64,000 nt of DNA from an uncultured Acidobacteriia bacterium (GCA_903828455.1 CAIKMJ010000025.1:1-64000); one strand, 5' to 3'. Positions 7,740 through 17,090 are shown, counted from the stretch's first letter. Notes: a model not told the origin generated them from the letters alone. Translations and numbers: made by a program.

Positions 7740-8654
7740 ATGCGAAAAGTCCTGATTTGCGCCCTGTTTGCGGGCCTCACGCTTCCCGCCTATGCGCAAT
7801 GGCTGAACTATATTCCGCCGGGAACTCCCCTGAAAGCGGATGGTACGGTAAACCTCACGGCACCTGTGCCGCGCGGCCCGAACGGCAAGCCTGACCTCAC
7901 CGGCACCTGGCACCGCGGTGGCGGCGGTGCGGCGTACGGGGCTGCCACTGCCAATGCCAACGCCAACGCCGGTGCTAACGCCAACGCGGGCGCCAACGCG
8001 GGCGCCAACGCGGGTGCGGCGGCGGCCGCGAGGACTTTGTCGCCGCCAGTGACCGCCGGCAACACGACGGGGGTTGGCAACGGCTCCTACGCAAACAACA
8101 TTCTGCGCGACCTGAAGGAAGATCCCGAACTTCCCGCCGGCGCCAAGGTGCGGATCGCGCGAACGGCCGACAACAAGCGCATGGATCCCACTGTATTCTG
8201 CCTGCCCATGGGCATTCCCATGAACAGCATGTTCCCCGAGGTGGTCAAGATGGTGCAGTCGCCGACCATCCTGATGATCATGTACGAAGTGGACGGCACC
8301 TATCGCCAGATCTATCTGGACGGCCGCAAACTGCCGGAAGATCCTTCGCCGGCGTGGATGGGTTATTCGACGGCGCACTGGGACGGCGACACGCTGGTGG
8401 TGGAAACCGCCGGATTCAACGATAAGTCCTGGCTCGATATGTCCGGCCACTCGCACAGCGAAGAGTTGCGCGTCACCGAGCGCTTTACGCGCCGGGATTT
8501 CGGCCACATGGATGTGGAGATGACGTTCGTGGATCCGAAGTTTTATTCCAAGCCCATTCCCGTTCATTTTGCGCAGGCGCTGATCCCGGATTCGGACATC
8601 CTCGAAAGCTACTGCAACGAAAACGAGCGCGACCGCGCTCATCTGACGAATTAG
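7740..8654 (+). CDS. exported Solibacter-type protein of unknown function
   Basis: 304 residues with a signal peptide (MRKVLICALFAGLTLPAYAQ). After a conserved NGKPDLTGTW stretch comes an Ala/Asn/Gly low-complexity block (ANANAGANANAGANAGA, codons about 7946-8020) built on a 12-bp in-frame repeat. The C-terminal half (about 170-295) carries YRQIYLDGRKLP, WDGDTLVVET, VTERFTR and VDPKFYSKP. This is the same domain as the C-terminal half of the DUF6152-like protein at 2232. The family is abundant in Solibacter-like genomes but uncharacterised. Single-gene unit followed by a strong hairpin. Confidence 0.75.
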   Translation: MRKVLICALFAGLTLPAYAQWLNYIPPGTPLKADGTVNLTAPVPRGPNGKPDLTGTWHRGGGGAAYGAATANANANAGANANAGANAGANAGAAAAARTLSPPVTAGNTTGVGNGSYANNILRDLKEDPELPAGAKVRIARTADNKRMDPTVFCLPMGIPMNSMFPEVVKMVQSPTILMIMYEVDGTYRQIYLDGRKLPEDPSPAWMGYSTAHWDGDTLVVETAGFNDKSWLDMSGHSHSEELRVTERFTRRDFGHMDVEMTFVDPKFYSKPIPVHFAQALIPDSDILESYCNENERDRAHLTN

Positions 8655-8670
8655 TTTCCCGCCTTCTCCT

Positions 8671-8699
8671 GCTGCCGCCGGCTTCGCTCCGGCGGCAGC
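8671..8699 (+). terminator. GC-rich stem-loop after the exported-protein gene
   Basis: GCTGCCGCCGG (8671-8681) and CCGGCGGCAGC (8689-8699) form an 11-bp perfect stem with a 7-nt loop, 17 nt after the stop. There is no T tract, so it may act as an mRNA end or pause rather than a classic intrinsic terminator. Confidence 0.5.
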
Positions 8700-9367
8700 G
8701 CATTCCAGGCCGTCTCTCCTGCTCTGCCGGGCATCCGTTCGATATTGCCTGAAACGGCCCCCTGCGCGACCTCACTCACATGCCCGCCGGTTGCTGCGCG
8801 TAGCGGCGCGCCCTGCGCAGCGGTTGCTGCGCCGCCGAGCGACCTCGCCGACCGGCTGCTGCGTTCACCATGCCCTTCTTATTGCATGCCCTTCTGATTG
8901 CCTGTTCGCCACGATTGCGGCCCGCGCCACCCCGCCGTGTCGTCACGCGGTGAAATCAGCCTCATAAAGTCAGCAGGAGCTTGCTCTTCCGATCGCTGCG
9001 GTTGTCTTCGGCGGAGAATGGCAGCCTGCGTGCCTCTCGATTGTCGTTCGGGAAGGATCAGCCTGTAGCTGAAGAGGAGGGTAAGCGGAAATGCAACCGC
9101 GACGCGGAATTCTAGCCAGCCTTCCGGGCCCAGGCGGATGGAAAGCTCGCGCCGGGGCACCATCGGCGGCATCGATGCTCTCTGCTTCCTGCGCCGGGCC
9201 TCGGTGCCCGGTACCGACGCGACGGCCGGCCTCGTGAACATTCACTGCGGACGGGAAATACCGACGCGGGCAGGACTTCGCCGGACGGAGCCGCTATATC
9301 CGGTGCCCGCAAAAAGACCAGGGCTGTTGGGCATTTGCTTTCTTATCGCCCGCTATGGGGACGCTCC
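8700..9367. other. 668-bp spacer with no supported gene
   Basis: Short open frames on both strands have no recognisable domain, signal peptide or ribosome-binding site. A short direct repeat (CATGCCCTTCT, twice near 8868-8896) and several TTGCTGCG repeats near 8790-8850 are visible. I see no RNA gene. Confidence 0.5.
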
Positions 9368-10861
9368 ATGACTCAGGAATTCAATCATTCGATCCGCGCA
9401 GCAAAACGCGCCTTTGCGCCGCGCCGCGCACTTGTTCTCACCGCGTTGTTGGCCGTCACCGCGGTCTCCGGTTTCGGGTCGGCGTTCTCCATTGCGGAAC
9501 TGGGAGCGAAGGCGGCCGGGATGGGCACTGCGTTCATTGCCACGGCGGATGACGGCTCTGCTCTCTTCTACAATCCGGCCGGCATTGCGTTTCAGCCGGG
9601 CCGGAAGATGGAGATGGATGCGCTGGTGGTGGTTGGCTTGTTTCGCTTCACTCCGTCCTCGGTGCCTGCCGGACAGGTGGTGCCGCCGAATGGATATTCG
9701 GGTTCGATCAAGCCGCATTTCATCCCGGTTCCGTCCATGTATTTTACGCAGCAGTATTCGGATAAGATCACTCTCGGATTCGGCATCTTCACACCGTTCG
9801 GGCTGGCGGCGAATTTCACCAACTTTAACGACTCCGATCCGAACCTGACCAAGTTTCCCGGACGCTTCGCCGGCACCCGCGCGGCCTTGCAGGAGTTCTG
9901 GTTTCAGCCGACCATCGCCTACAAGATAACGCCCAATCTGGCATTCGGCTTCGGCCCCGCCTTCGTCCACACGCACCTCATGATTGAGCAAAGCATTCTG
10001 GATCCGACCGGCGACGGGCTCACTTTCGGCAACTCGGCCGCCAGCACGTTTCTCCCCGGCCTGCCGCAGGGTCAGGCCGCCGCTATCCTGGCCCGTCTGT
10101 TGCCGGAAGGCAGGACGAGAGTGGCGGGCACGGCCAACGAATTTGGATTTGCGGGCGGTTTGCTCTATAAGCATCCGGGTTCGAAGACCAATATCGGCCT
10201 CACGTTCCGCAGCGCGGTCACCAACCACCTCTCCGGCAAGGGCTCTTTCGCCTTCGATGCGCCGACTCCGATCGAAGCGTATCTGCCGGCGAACTTCCTG
10301 CTGAACGCGTTCCCCAATCAAAACATCAAAGGTTCATTCACCACTCCGGCGACTTACGGGATCGGCATCGCGAATTCGAAGTTTTTGCACACCACGTTTG
10401 CGGCGGATGTCCGCTTTCAGGACTACCACCGGTTCTCCAGCGTGCCGATCAATTTCCCGATCAACTCCGGGCAAAGCGCCAGCATCGCGCTGCCGGCCGA
10501 AGAGCGCCTCTATTTCAACTTCCACAATTCCGTGAACGTGGCGCTGGGCGCCGAAAGAGCGGTGAATGCCAATACAACCGTGCGCATCGGCTACATCTTC
10601 GACTACTCGCCCGTGCCCGACCAAAGCGTGGGGCCGCTGTTCCCCGATGCCAACCGCAACAGTTTTACGTTCGGTGCCAGCCGCAAGCGGCAGAACAAGG
10701 AATTCAGCCTGTTCTACGAGGCGATGAAGTTCGAAAACCGCGTGACGAACGTCGCCGCCAACGCCAACCTTTACACCAACGGCAACTATCACAACTTTGC
10801 CCATCTGTTCGGATTTTCGATGCGCCTGAATGCCGGCGACAACATCAGAATCAAGCACTGA
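9368..10861 (+). CDS. OmpP1/FadL/TodX-family outer-membrane transporter
   Basis: 497-residue outer-membrane beta-barrel of the long-chain fatty acid/hydrocarbon transporter family. A signal peptide precedes the diagnostic N-terminal hatch region (GAKAAGMGTAFIATADDGSA, then FYNPAGIAF). Alternating hydrophobic strands continue to a C-terminal aromatic-rich end, and the length is normal. ATG 9368 is preferred to the upstream TTG because GGGGA (9357-9361) is correctly placed 6 nt away. It is the first gene of a three-gene operon, with 10 nt to the next. The cargo is presumably a hydrophobic compound taken up or exported across the outer membrane; the sequence does not say which. Confidence 0.88.
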   Translation: MTQEFNHSIRAAKRAFAPRRALVLTALLAVTAVSGFGSAFSIAELGAKAAGMGTAFIATADDGSALFYNPAGIAFQPGRKMEMDALVVVGLFRFTPSSVPAGQVVPPNGYSGSIKPHFIPVPSMYFTQQYSDKITLGFGIFTPFGLAANFTNFNDSDPNLTKFPGRFAGTRAALQEFWFQPTIAYKITPNLAFGFGPAFVHTHLMIEQSILDPTGDGLTFGNSAASTFLPGLPQGQAAAILARLLPEGRTRVAGTANEFGFAGGLLYKHPGSKTNIGLTFRSAVTNHLSGKGSFAFDAPTPIEAYLPANFLLNAFPNQNIKGSFTTPATYGIGIANSKFLHTTFAADVRFQDYHRFSSVPINFPINSGQSASIALPAEERLYFNFHNSVNVALGAERAVNANTTVRIGYIFDYSPVPDQSVGPLFPDANRNSFTFGASRKRQNKEFSLFYEAMKFENRVTNVAANANLYTNGNYHNFAHLFGFSMRLNAGDNIRIKH

Positions 10862-10871
10862 GAGAACTTCC

Positions 10872-12155
10872 ATGATTCGACCTGCACAAATAGCAATTGC
10901 GATCTTCAGCCTGGCCGCTGTTGCGCCGGCGATGGCGCAGACCAGAACCGGGCTCGATCTGACGACCTTCATCGTGATGGGGGAAGGCCTCACCGCGGGC
11001 ATGGCGAACTTCGGGCTCAGCAGCGCCTACCAGCAGTACAGCTTCCCCGCGCAGGCGGCGGCGCAGATGAACACGGCCCTGGCGCAGCCGCTGATTCAGC
11101 CGCCCGGCATCGGCGACGTCATCGGCTATCCGGGTCAGGAAGTCCGTCTGCAGACCTACCCGCAGGGCGCGGTGCGGCAGTTCTTCACGAGCGCTTCTTC
11201 GCCCATCGCATCGCCGTCCATCTTTATTCAGAATCTGTCGGTGCCCGGTCTGACGCTGGCGGACAGCATCTCGCTGCGGCCGGCGCTGCCGATTGCGCAG
11301 CGCAACATGAAGCAGACCGTGGTGAATCTGATTCTCGGCTTTCCGCAGCTGTTCCTCAATGTGCCGCTGTGGAGCCAGTTCGAATACGCCAAAGCCATGT
11401 TCCCGACAGTGACGCTGGTGGAACTGGGCTTCTATGAAGCCATGAATGCCGCGGTGAATCTGGATCCCGCGCAGTTGCCCGATCCGGCCGGTTTCGGCGC
11501 CAATTACGCGACCGTCATCGCCGGACTCCGCAGACTGCAGTCGCAGGTGATCGTCACCACGATCCCGAATCCGCTCGACACGGCCTACTTCAGCTCCGTC
11601 ACCGCTGCCGGGTCCGTCACGGCGACCGATCCGTCCGTCATTTCGGGCCGCTATAACGTCGGCTCGCAGGACTACCTGACACGAAACGCGCTGACGACCA
11701 TCGCGAATCAGTTCACCAGCGGCGCGACCGCTCCGCTGCCTGCCGGCTCCATTCTCACCGCCACGCAGGCTGCCGCTCTGACGGCGGGAGTCAACGCTCT
11801 CAACACGCAGATCCTCGCCGCCGCGAAGGCCAGCGGCGCGGTGGTTTACGATCTCGCGGCCTTTTTGCACAAGGTCAAAATCGCCGGCGCGGCGGCCGGA
11901 GACAGGTCGCTCACGGCCGACTACCTCGGCGGCTTTTACTCGCTCGATGCCGTTTATCCCGGCCCCACGGGCAACGCTCTGATCGCGAATGATTTTCTGA
12001 CGTTCATGAATGCGACCTATCACCAGTCCTTCCCGATGGTGGCGATTCCGGCGGTTTACGCCAAAGATCCGGTCGTGGTCTACCAGAAGCCGCAAGGCGC
12101 AATCCACACCGCCGCATCGCCGGGGTCCGCGTTGTCGGCTTTTTCCGGAAGGTGA
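10872..12155 (+). CDS. exported SGNH/GDSL-hydrolase-like protein lacking catalytic residues
   Basis: 427 residues with a signal peptide ending PAMAQ (residue 23). The fold blocks of the FadL-associated SGNH hydrolases are recognisable. Block I is MGEGLTAG (36-43), block II is NLSVPGLTLAD (121-131), block III is LVELGFYEA (182-190) and block V is SLDAVYPGPTG (357-367). Three key positions are changed. The GDSL serine is Gly39. The block III GNND-type Asn is lost, reading GFYE. The block V DxxH histidine is Tyr362 in DAVY. This points to a non-catalytic binding or scaffold protein. It starts 10 nt after the FadL gene and its stop overlaps the Shine-Dalgarno region of the next gene, so all three are probably co-translated. 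Confidence 0.72.
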   Translation: MIRPAQIAIAIFSLAAVAPAMAQTRTGLDLTTFIVMGEGLTAGMANFGLSSAYQQYSFPAQAAAQMNTALAQPLIQPPGIGDVIGYPGQEVRLQTYPQGAVRQFFTSASSPIASPSIFIQNLSVPGLTLADSISLRPALPIAQRNMKQTVVNLILGFPQLFLNVPLWSQFEYAKAMFPTVTLVELGFYEAMNAAVNLDPAQLPDPAGFGANYATVIAGLRRLQSQVIVTTIPNPLDTAYFSSVTAAGSVTATDPSVISGRYNVGSQDYLTRNALTTIANQFTSGATAPLPAGSILTATQAAALTAGVNALNTQILAAAKASGAVVYDLAAFLHKVKIAGAAAGDRSLTADYLGGFYSLDAVYPGPTGNALIANDFLTFMNATYHQSFPMVAIPAVYAKDPVVVYQKPQGAIHTAASPGSALSAFSGR

Positions 12156-12157
12156 AT

Positions 12158-14194
12158 ATGTCTGAGAAATCCTCCATCCTGATGACCCGTCTTGCAGCCG
12201 CATTATTCCTGCTGGGCTTTGCGGGCGCGCCGCTTCACGCCGATGTGCCGCTGCTGCTTTTCGACGCGCTGCCGCAGCCGCTGGTGCTTCCGAAGGGGAA
12301 TGTCGAAACGCTGGCCCTCAATCACACCGGCAGCTTTTTCGGCGACGCCATTCGCGCGGTGGACTGCGCGCCCTACGTGCCGCCCGCCTTCCCCGGCGAC
12401 ACCATCGCCGACGAGGCGACTTACGGCATCTGCGGAAACCAGCTCTTCGGCGGAATGGTCCTCGCCGACAGCCACTTGTCGGGCAGCATCACCATCCAGT
12501 TCTATCCGACCAGCCCGACGACCGCACATTTCGTCGTCACACAGGGCGTGTTGCGCGGCGACGACAGCGTCCTCTCCGCGCCCCTCGGCTACAACATGGC
12601 GGTGAAGAATAATCAGATTTCCGACGCGCTGGTCTTGTCGTCGGGCGATCTCGATCTGACCACCGGATACGCCACCAACATTCAGTGGAGCGCGTATTTT
12701 CTCAACACGGCGATCCTCGCGATCGGCAATCTGAACCCGGCGCTGCCGGCTGCTCCGGTCAGTTTTCCCGGGGCGCGTGGCCACGCCTGGGCCATGTTCA
12801 CGCAGCGCGCCGACGGACTTCTCGATCTCTATTTTCGCGGCAGCACTTTTCTTCCGCTGGGCAGCGGCACCGACAGCGCGCCGGTTCGCTTCCCGCTTCC
12901 TTACTGCAGCGCCGACTGGATCTGCGCCAGTGTGCCGGCGCGCGGCACCAGTTTCCATCCGCACCTCTATCTGAATACGGCCGAATCGCTGGGCTATGCG
13001 CCGTGCGCGCCGAACTGCCCCGATCTTCCGGTCAACAAGACGGAAGTGTTCACCGTGAATTCCCGCTACACCGCCTTCGGCGACGATTTCGATCTCGACA
13101 TCCCGCAGCAGGGCGGCAGTGCGCCGGGACGCGCGGAACTGCAGGGCCGCTTCGAAATCCAGTTCGGCACGCCGGCCGGCGGAACGCAGCCTTTTAAGAT
13201 TTCGATCCTTCCGCCCGAGGGCCTGTTCGCCGATCCGCCGAACAGTCCGCTGCTCGGCCCCGGATTCCGCGGCTTCCTGATGGGCGCCAACCAGACTCTC
13301 TCGTTCCCGCTCGTCAAATACAACCAGCACAAGGTGTACTTTGTCGATGAACCTTTCAACGTCTCGCAAGGCATGATTGACCTTGCCAGCGGACAGATTA
13401 TCGGGCAGTTTGAGTACCCGATGTACATCGATCAGTCGATACTCGAAGCGCTGTTCGGCGATAACAACGGCCGGATTTCGAGCGATCCGTTCTTCCTGAT
13501 TGCGAATGCGGCGAGCCAGGATCCGGGCGATCCGAACTACGCCTTCTTCGAAAAAGAGCCGGTGAACGGCCAGACGATGTTTCGCGCGAATCTGTTTCAC
13601 CACCGCACGTTCGCCACGTATTGTTTCCCGCAGCCCAGTCTGCTGCCCGGCCTCTGCTGGGTTTCCGGCCCCGCGGGCAATCTGAATATTTTCGGGAAAC
13701 TGCAGGCGGCTCATCTGCCGGATCCGGCCAGCCCTGGCACCGCCGTGCTGAGCGACAACCGAACCTTCACCTCCGCGGTGGGCGATACGTTTTCGTATAA
13801 CTTCAAAATGCCGTGCAACCCGGCCGGCCTGTCGAATTCGTTCGTCTATACCAACAACAACCCGGGCCCCTCGGGCGGCACCTTTACGCTGACGCACCTC
13901 GCCTCGGTGAGCTGCACCAATTCGAAAGTGTCGACTGCGCCCACCGGCAGCTACGATCAGATCGCCATCACCGGCTTCGGCACCTGGAGTAAGGATTCCG
14001 CCAATGCGCTGCCGCGCTTCATGGCCGCATCGGTCTCGGTAGATCCGGCGAATCCCTATGCGGAGATCATCGTGTTTGCCCAGTATCCGGGCGAACCGGC
14101 GACGCTTCCCGGCGCGCTCATACTGCCTGGCGACAACATCGACGTGAACCTCTCCACCGCCGAGAACAAGCCGGCGACGAAGCCGATTCCGTAG
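12158..14194 (+). CDS. large secreted protein of unknown function, third gene of the FadL operon
   Basis: 678 residues with a signal peptide (ALFLLGFAGAPLHA). The mature protein is beta-rich, with scattered cysteines (CAPYVPP, YGICG, CSADWIC, CAPNCPDL) that could form disulfides. I recognise no domain. ATG 12158 is chosen over GTG 12152 because GGAAGG (12147-12152) overlaps the end of the upstream gene and is 5 nt away. Its position suggests a periplasmic or surface partner of the FadL porin and the SGNH-like protein. Confidence 0.65.
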   Translation: MSEKSSILMTRLAAALFLLGFAGAPLHADVPLLLFDALPQPLVLPKGNVETLALNHTGSFFGDAIRAVDCAPYVPPAFPGDTIADEATYGICGNQLFGGMVLADSHLSGSITIQFYPTSPTTAHFVVTQGVLRGDDSVLSAPLGYNMAVKNNQISDALVLSSGDLDLTTGYATNIQWSAYFLNTAILAIGNLNPALPAAPVSFPGARGHAWAMFTQRADGLLDLYFRGSTFLPLGSGTDSAPVRFPLPYCSADWICASVPARGTSFHPHLYLNTAESLGYAPCAPNCPDLPVNKTEVFTVNSRYTAFGDDFDLDIPQQGGSAPGRAELQGRFEIQFGTPAGGTQPFKISILPPEGLFADPPNSPLLGPGFRGFLMGANQTLSFPLVKYNQHKVYFVDEPFNVSQGMIDLASGQIIGQFEYPMYIDQSILEALFGDNNGRISSDPFFLIANAASQDPGDPNYAFFEKEPVNGQTMFRANLFHHRTFATYCFPQPSLLPGLCWVSGPAGNLNIFGKLQAAHLPDPASPGTAVLSDNRTFTSAVGDTFSYNFKMPCNPAGLSNSFVYTNNNPGPSGGTFTLTHLASVSCTNSKVSTAPTGSYDQIAITGFGTWSKDSANALPRFMAASVSVDPANPYAEIIVFAQYPGEPATLPGALILPGDNIDVNLSTAENKPATKPIP

Positions 14195-14392
14195 CGAGTT
14201 GTCGTGCGGCAATGAAAAGCAGCGGCCGGTGAACGCACTTTGTTGCGGCGTGAAACGGCGGGGATTTGCGAAGCCCGGCTCTGCGGCGAGCGGACATCCG
14301 GATGACGGGATGTAACGCCAGCGCGCCAGTCCCTCGCGGCCCGTGGTAACTTTGCAGGAGCCGGCCATGAGCTTGCCGCGGAAGAACCTTTC
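14195..14392. other. 198-bp spacer between the FadL operon and the TRAP-type gene
   Basis: No gene or convincing terminator seen. I checked both strands for a cobalamin-type riboswitch and found only fragmentary resemblance. Confidence 0.4.
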
Positions 14393-15397
14393 ATGAACGC
14401 TCCCGTCGTCACCCGCAGGCAATTCGCCCGCACTGCAACCGCAGCCGGTGCCTTGTTCGCCATCACGCGCCGCGCCGCCGCAGCCGACTTCACCATCCGC
14501 CAGAACCACAATCAGCCCGTCGAAAGCCCGCTGCACAAGCGGCTCACGCAGATGTGGGAGGCCATCCGCCAGGAAACGGGCGGCCGCATCGAGGCGCAGA
14601 TTGTTCCCGACAACAGCGATCCGGCGCTGCTCGACCGCCTGATCCACGGCGAGCCGGAATTTCTCACGCAGGCCGGCAACGGACTGGCCTCGCTCGTGCC
14701 CGCCGCCAACGTGCAGGCCACGCCGTTCGCCTTCCGCAAAATGTCGCAGGTCTATTCGGCCATCGATGGCGACCTCGGGGCATACCTTCGCGAAGAACTG
14801 AAAGCCAAAGGTCTGTACCTGTTCCCGGGCGGCGGCTTTGAGAACGGCATGCACCAGATCACCTGCGCCACTCGCCCCATCCGCACGGCCGCGGATCTGG
14901 AAGGCCTGAAGATCCGCGTGCCCGGCACTGCAATCTACCTTGAATTCTGGAAGACGCTCGGCGCGCTGCCGGTCGGCATGACGATCGATAAGATGCACGA
15001 TGCGCTGAAGTCCGGCGTGGTGGAAGCGCAGGAAGATCCGCTCGACGTAGCGGAACTCTTTCATCTTTACGAAGTCCAGAAGTACATGAGCATGACCAAC
15101 CACTCCTGGTCCGGCTACAACCTCGTGGTTGGCAACAAGCTCTGGGACGCGCTCCCCGCCGATGTCCGCAAGGTGATCGAGCGTAACGCGGTCAAATACG
15201 TCCGGCTGCAGCGCCACGATACGGATTCGTTCAACGGTGAACTGCGCAGGCGCCTCATGGCGCGCGGCATGATCTTCAACGATGCCGACACGGCGTCGTT
15301 CCGGGCAAAGCTGGGAAGCTTCTACCCGCGCTGGCGTGAATCGATCGGGAGTCGCGCCTGGTCGCTTCTCGAAGGACACGTCGGCAAACTGGGCTGA
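14393..15397 (+). CDS. TRAP-transporter-type solute-binding protein (DctP family), orphan
   Basis: 334-residue periplasmic binding protein for a small organic acid or related solute. A twin-arginine signal (TRRQFARTATAAG, residues 7-19) suggests folded export through Tat. The DctP fold signature is present: a central LEGLKIRVPGTAIYLEFWKTLG segment, which in the family carries the Arg that contacts the ligand carboxylate, then MHDALKSGVVEAQEDP. GGAAG (14380-14384) lies 8 nt before the ATG. No DctQ or DctM membrane subunit is adjacent, so it either works with a transporter encoded elsewhere or has another role such as sensing. Confidence 0.82.
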   Translation: MNAPVVTRRQFARTATAAGALFAITRRAAAADFTIRQNHNQPVESPLHKRLTQMWEAIRQETGGRIEAQIVPDNSDPALLDRLIHGEPEFLTQAGNGLASLVPAANVQATPFAFRKMSQVYSAIDGDLGAYLREELKAKGLYLFPGGGFENGMHQITCATRPIRTAADLEGLKIRVPGTAIYLEFWKTLGALPVGMTIDKMHDALKSGVVEAQEDPLDVAELFHLYEVQKYMSMTNHSWSGYNLVVGNKLWDALPADVRKVIERNAVKYVRLQRHDTDSFNGELRRRLMARGMIFNDADTASFRAKLGSFYPRWRESIGSRAWSLLEGHVGKLG

Positions 15398-15499
15398 GCG
15401 GCAGGCCCACACGCATTCCTAACATTTTCTCAATAGACTGGCGTGGTCGGTATTGCGGTGCGCCGCGCCGAACCATTCCCCTAAGGAGGCACAAAGTAC

Positions 15500-17050
15500 A
15501 TGCCTTTTCTACGAAACGTCGACTCGCCCTCGCCCCGCGCGCGACGGCGAAAGTCATTCCTCCTGATCCTTCCCGCCACCATTGGCATTCTCGCGTTTGT
15601 CGGGTTCGAAGGTCACGCGCAGGAAGGCGCGCCCGCGGCCGGTAAAGCTGCGCTGCCAACACTTGTGCTTTCGAACGAGCCGTGCGTGAATCCGGTGACA
15701 GCCACGCGTCCTGTCAGCGATGTCTTCGATCCCAACTACACCTTGCTGAAAGGTATGAAACCCAACGATGCATTCGGCATCGCGGTGGCATCCGGCGATA
15801 TTGACGGCGACGGCTACACCGACCTTGTGGTCGGAGCGCGAGGCGATGTCCCCGCGGGCAAGAGCAAGGGCACCGTGTACGTCTACCGCGGTTCCGCCAA
15901 GGGAGTTTCCGCCACCCCGGCCTGGGTGCTCACGGGCGAGCAGGAAAATGGCGAGTTCGGCCGCACGCTCACGGTTGGCGATTTCAACGGCGATGGCTAC
16001 GCGGACGTGCTGGTGGGCTCGCACGGTTTTAACGCCGGCCTCGGAGCGCATCAGGGCAAGGTCTACCTGTACCTCGGCGGCCCGAAGGGGCTCAGCACGA
16101 CGCCATCCCAGACCATGGTGGGCGAACACAAGGGCGATGAATACGGCCGCGACTTTGACGTTGTCGATATGAACGGCGACGGCATTGTGGACCTGCTGCT
16201 CGGCGCGTCCGGCTACAGCGGCGACATTCAGGCTCAGGGCAAAATCTACGTCTATAAGGGCACCAAACAGGGTCTCGATCCGACGCCCATTTTCACCGCC
16301 ATCGGCGAAGGTGAGCACGATGAATTTGGACGCTCCGTATCTGGTGCCGACGTCAATGGGGATGGCTTTCCCGACGTGATCGCCGGCGCCACGGGCCTCA
16401 CCGGCGCGGGCAAAGGCGCGGGCGCCAAAGTGCCCGGCTTCATGTACGTTTACTATGGCAGCGCCAAAGGCATCTCGCCCACGCCCGGTTTCAAGGTGTC
16501 CGGCGTTCGCACCGGCGGCCATCTGGGTGAAGGCATGTCGGCGGTCGGCGACATGAATGGCGACGGCTATCCGGAGGTCGCGATCGGCGAGCGCGACTTC
16601 TCCTGCGAGGGCCGCGACGCCGGCCGCATCGACGTTTACCTCGGCGGTCCCAACGGCTTATCGAAGGACCGCGTGTGGTCGGCGGTTGGCAAGGGCAAGG
16701 GCGGAGTGGGACGCAGCGTGGCACCGGTCGGCGATCTCAACGGCGACGGCTTTGCAGACTTCATCACCGGCGCTCCCGTCGGCACGGCTGAAGACAGCGC
16801 GGGGCTCTACGTCTTCTTCGGCGGGCCCAAAGGATTCAGCGGCAACCCCATCCTCATCTCGCCGGACGGCGTTGCCAGCGGCATCGGCTTCGGTCTCTTC
16901 ACCGCGCGCGGCGTGAAGGGGCACAACGCTCCCGCTATCGCGGTGGGCGCGCCCAGCGGGGGCGACGCGAAAGAAGGCTGGGTCCGCGTCTACTACGGCA
17001 AGCTCAAATCCGGCAAGCCGACAACCGGCGCCGCGGCGAAGAAGAAATAG
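15500..17050 (+). CDS. exported FG-GAP (integrin-alpha-like) beta-propeller protein
   Basis: 516 residues. An N-terminal basic stretch and hydrophobic segment (LLILPATIGILAFVGF) form a signal peptide. Six FG-GAP repeats follow, each with a calcium loop: DIDGDGYTD, DFNGDGYAD, DMNGDGIVD, DVNGDGFPD, DMNGDGYPE and DLNGDGFAD. A degenerate last blade (AIAVGAPSG) gives a likely seven-bladed propeller. Such proteins bind Ca2+ and usually mediate surface adhesion or carbohydrate contacts. AAGGAGG at 15483-15489 supports the ATG. Single gene followed by an intrinsic terminator. Confidence 0.88.
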   Translation: MPFLRNVDSPSPRARRRKSFLLILPATIGILAFVGFEGHAQEGAPAAGKAALPTLVLSNEPCVNPVTATRPVSDVFDPNYTLLKGMKPNDAFGIAVASGDIDGDGYTDLVVGARGDVPAGKSKGTVYVYRGSAKGVSATPAWVLTGEQENGEFGRTLTVGDFNGDGYADVLVGSHGFNAGLGAHQGKVYLYLGGPKGLSTTPSQTMVGEHKGDEYGRDFDVVDMNGDGIVDLLLGASGYSGDIQAQGKIYVYKGTKQGLDPTPIFTAIGEGEHDEFGRSVSGADVNGDGFPDVIAGATGLTGAGKGAGAKVPGFMYVYYGSAKGISPTPGFKVSGVRTGGHLGEGMSAVGDMNGDGYPEVAIGERDFSCEGRDAGRIDVYLGGPNGLSKDRVWSAVGKGKGGVGRSVAPVGDLNGDGFADFITGAPVGTAEDSAGLYVFFGGPKGFSGNPILISPDGVASGIGFGLFTARGVKGHNAPAIAVGAPSGGDAKEGWVRVYYGKLKSGKPTTGAAAKKK

Positions 17051-17090
17051 CCGCGGCCGGCCGATTGGCCATTGGCTGCTCGCACAAACA

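Noticed and set aside
8879-9371. Small open frames on both strands in the 8.7-9.4 kb gap
   Set aside because: No domain, signal peptide or ribosome-binding site, and the frames conflict with one another.
14195-14392. Possible cobalamin riboswitch
   Set aside because: Only short fragments resemble the conserved boxes and their order does not fit on either strand.
12203-15412. 1069-codon antisense open frame on the minus strand
   Set aside because: It spans opposite three well-supported plus-strand genes, is Arg/His-rich without domains, and reflects the GC-rich third-position bias. Similar long antisense frames at 2169-4190, 33577-35757 and 57695-60379 are rejected for the same reason.
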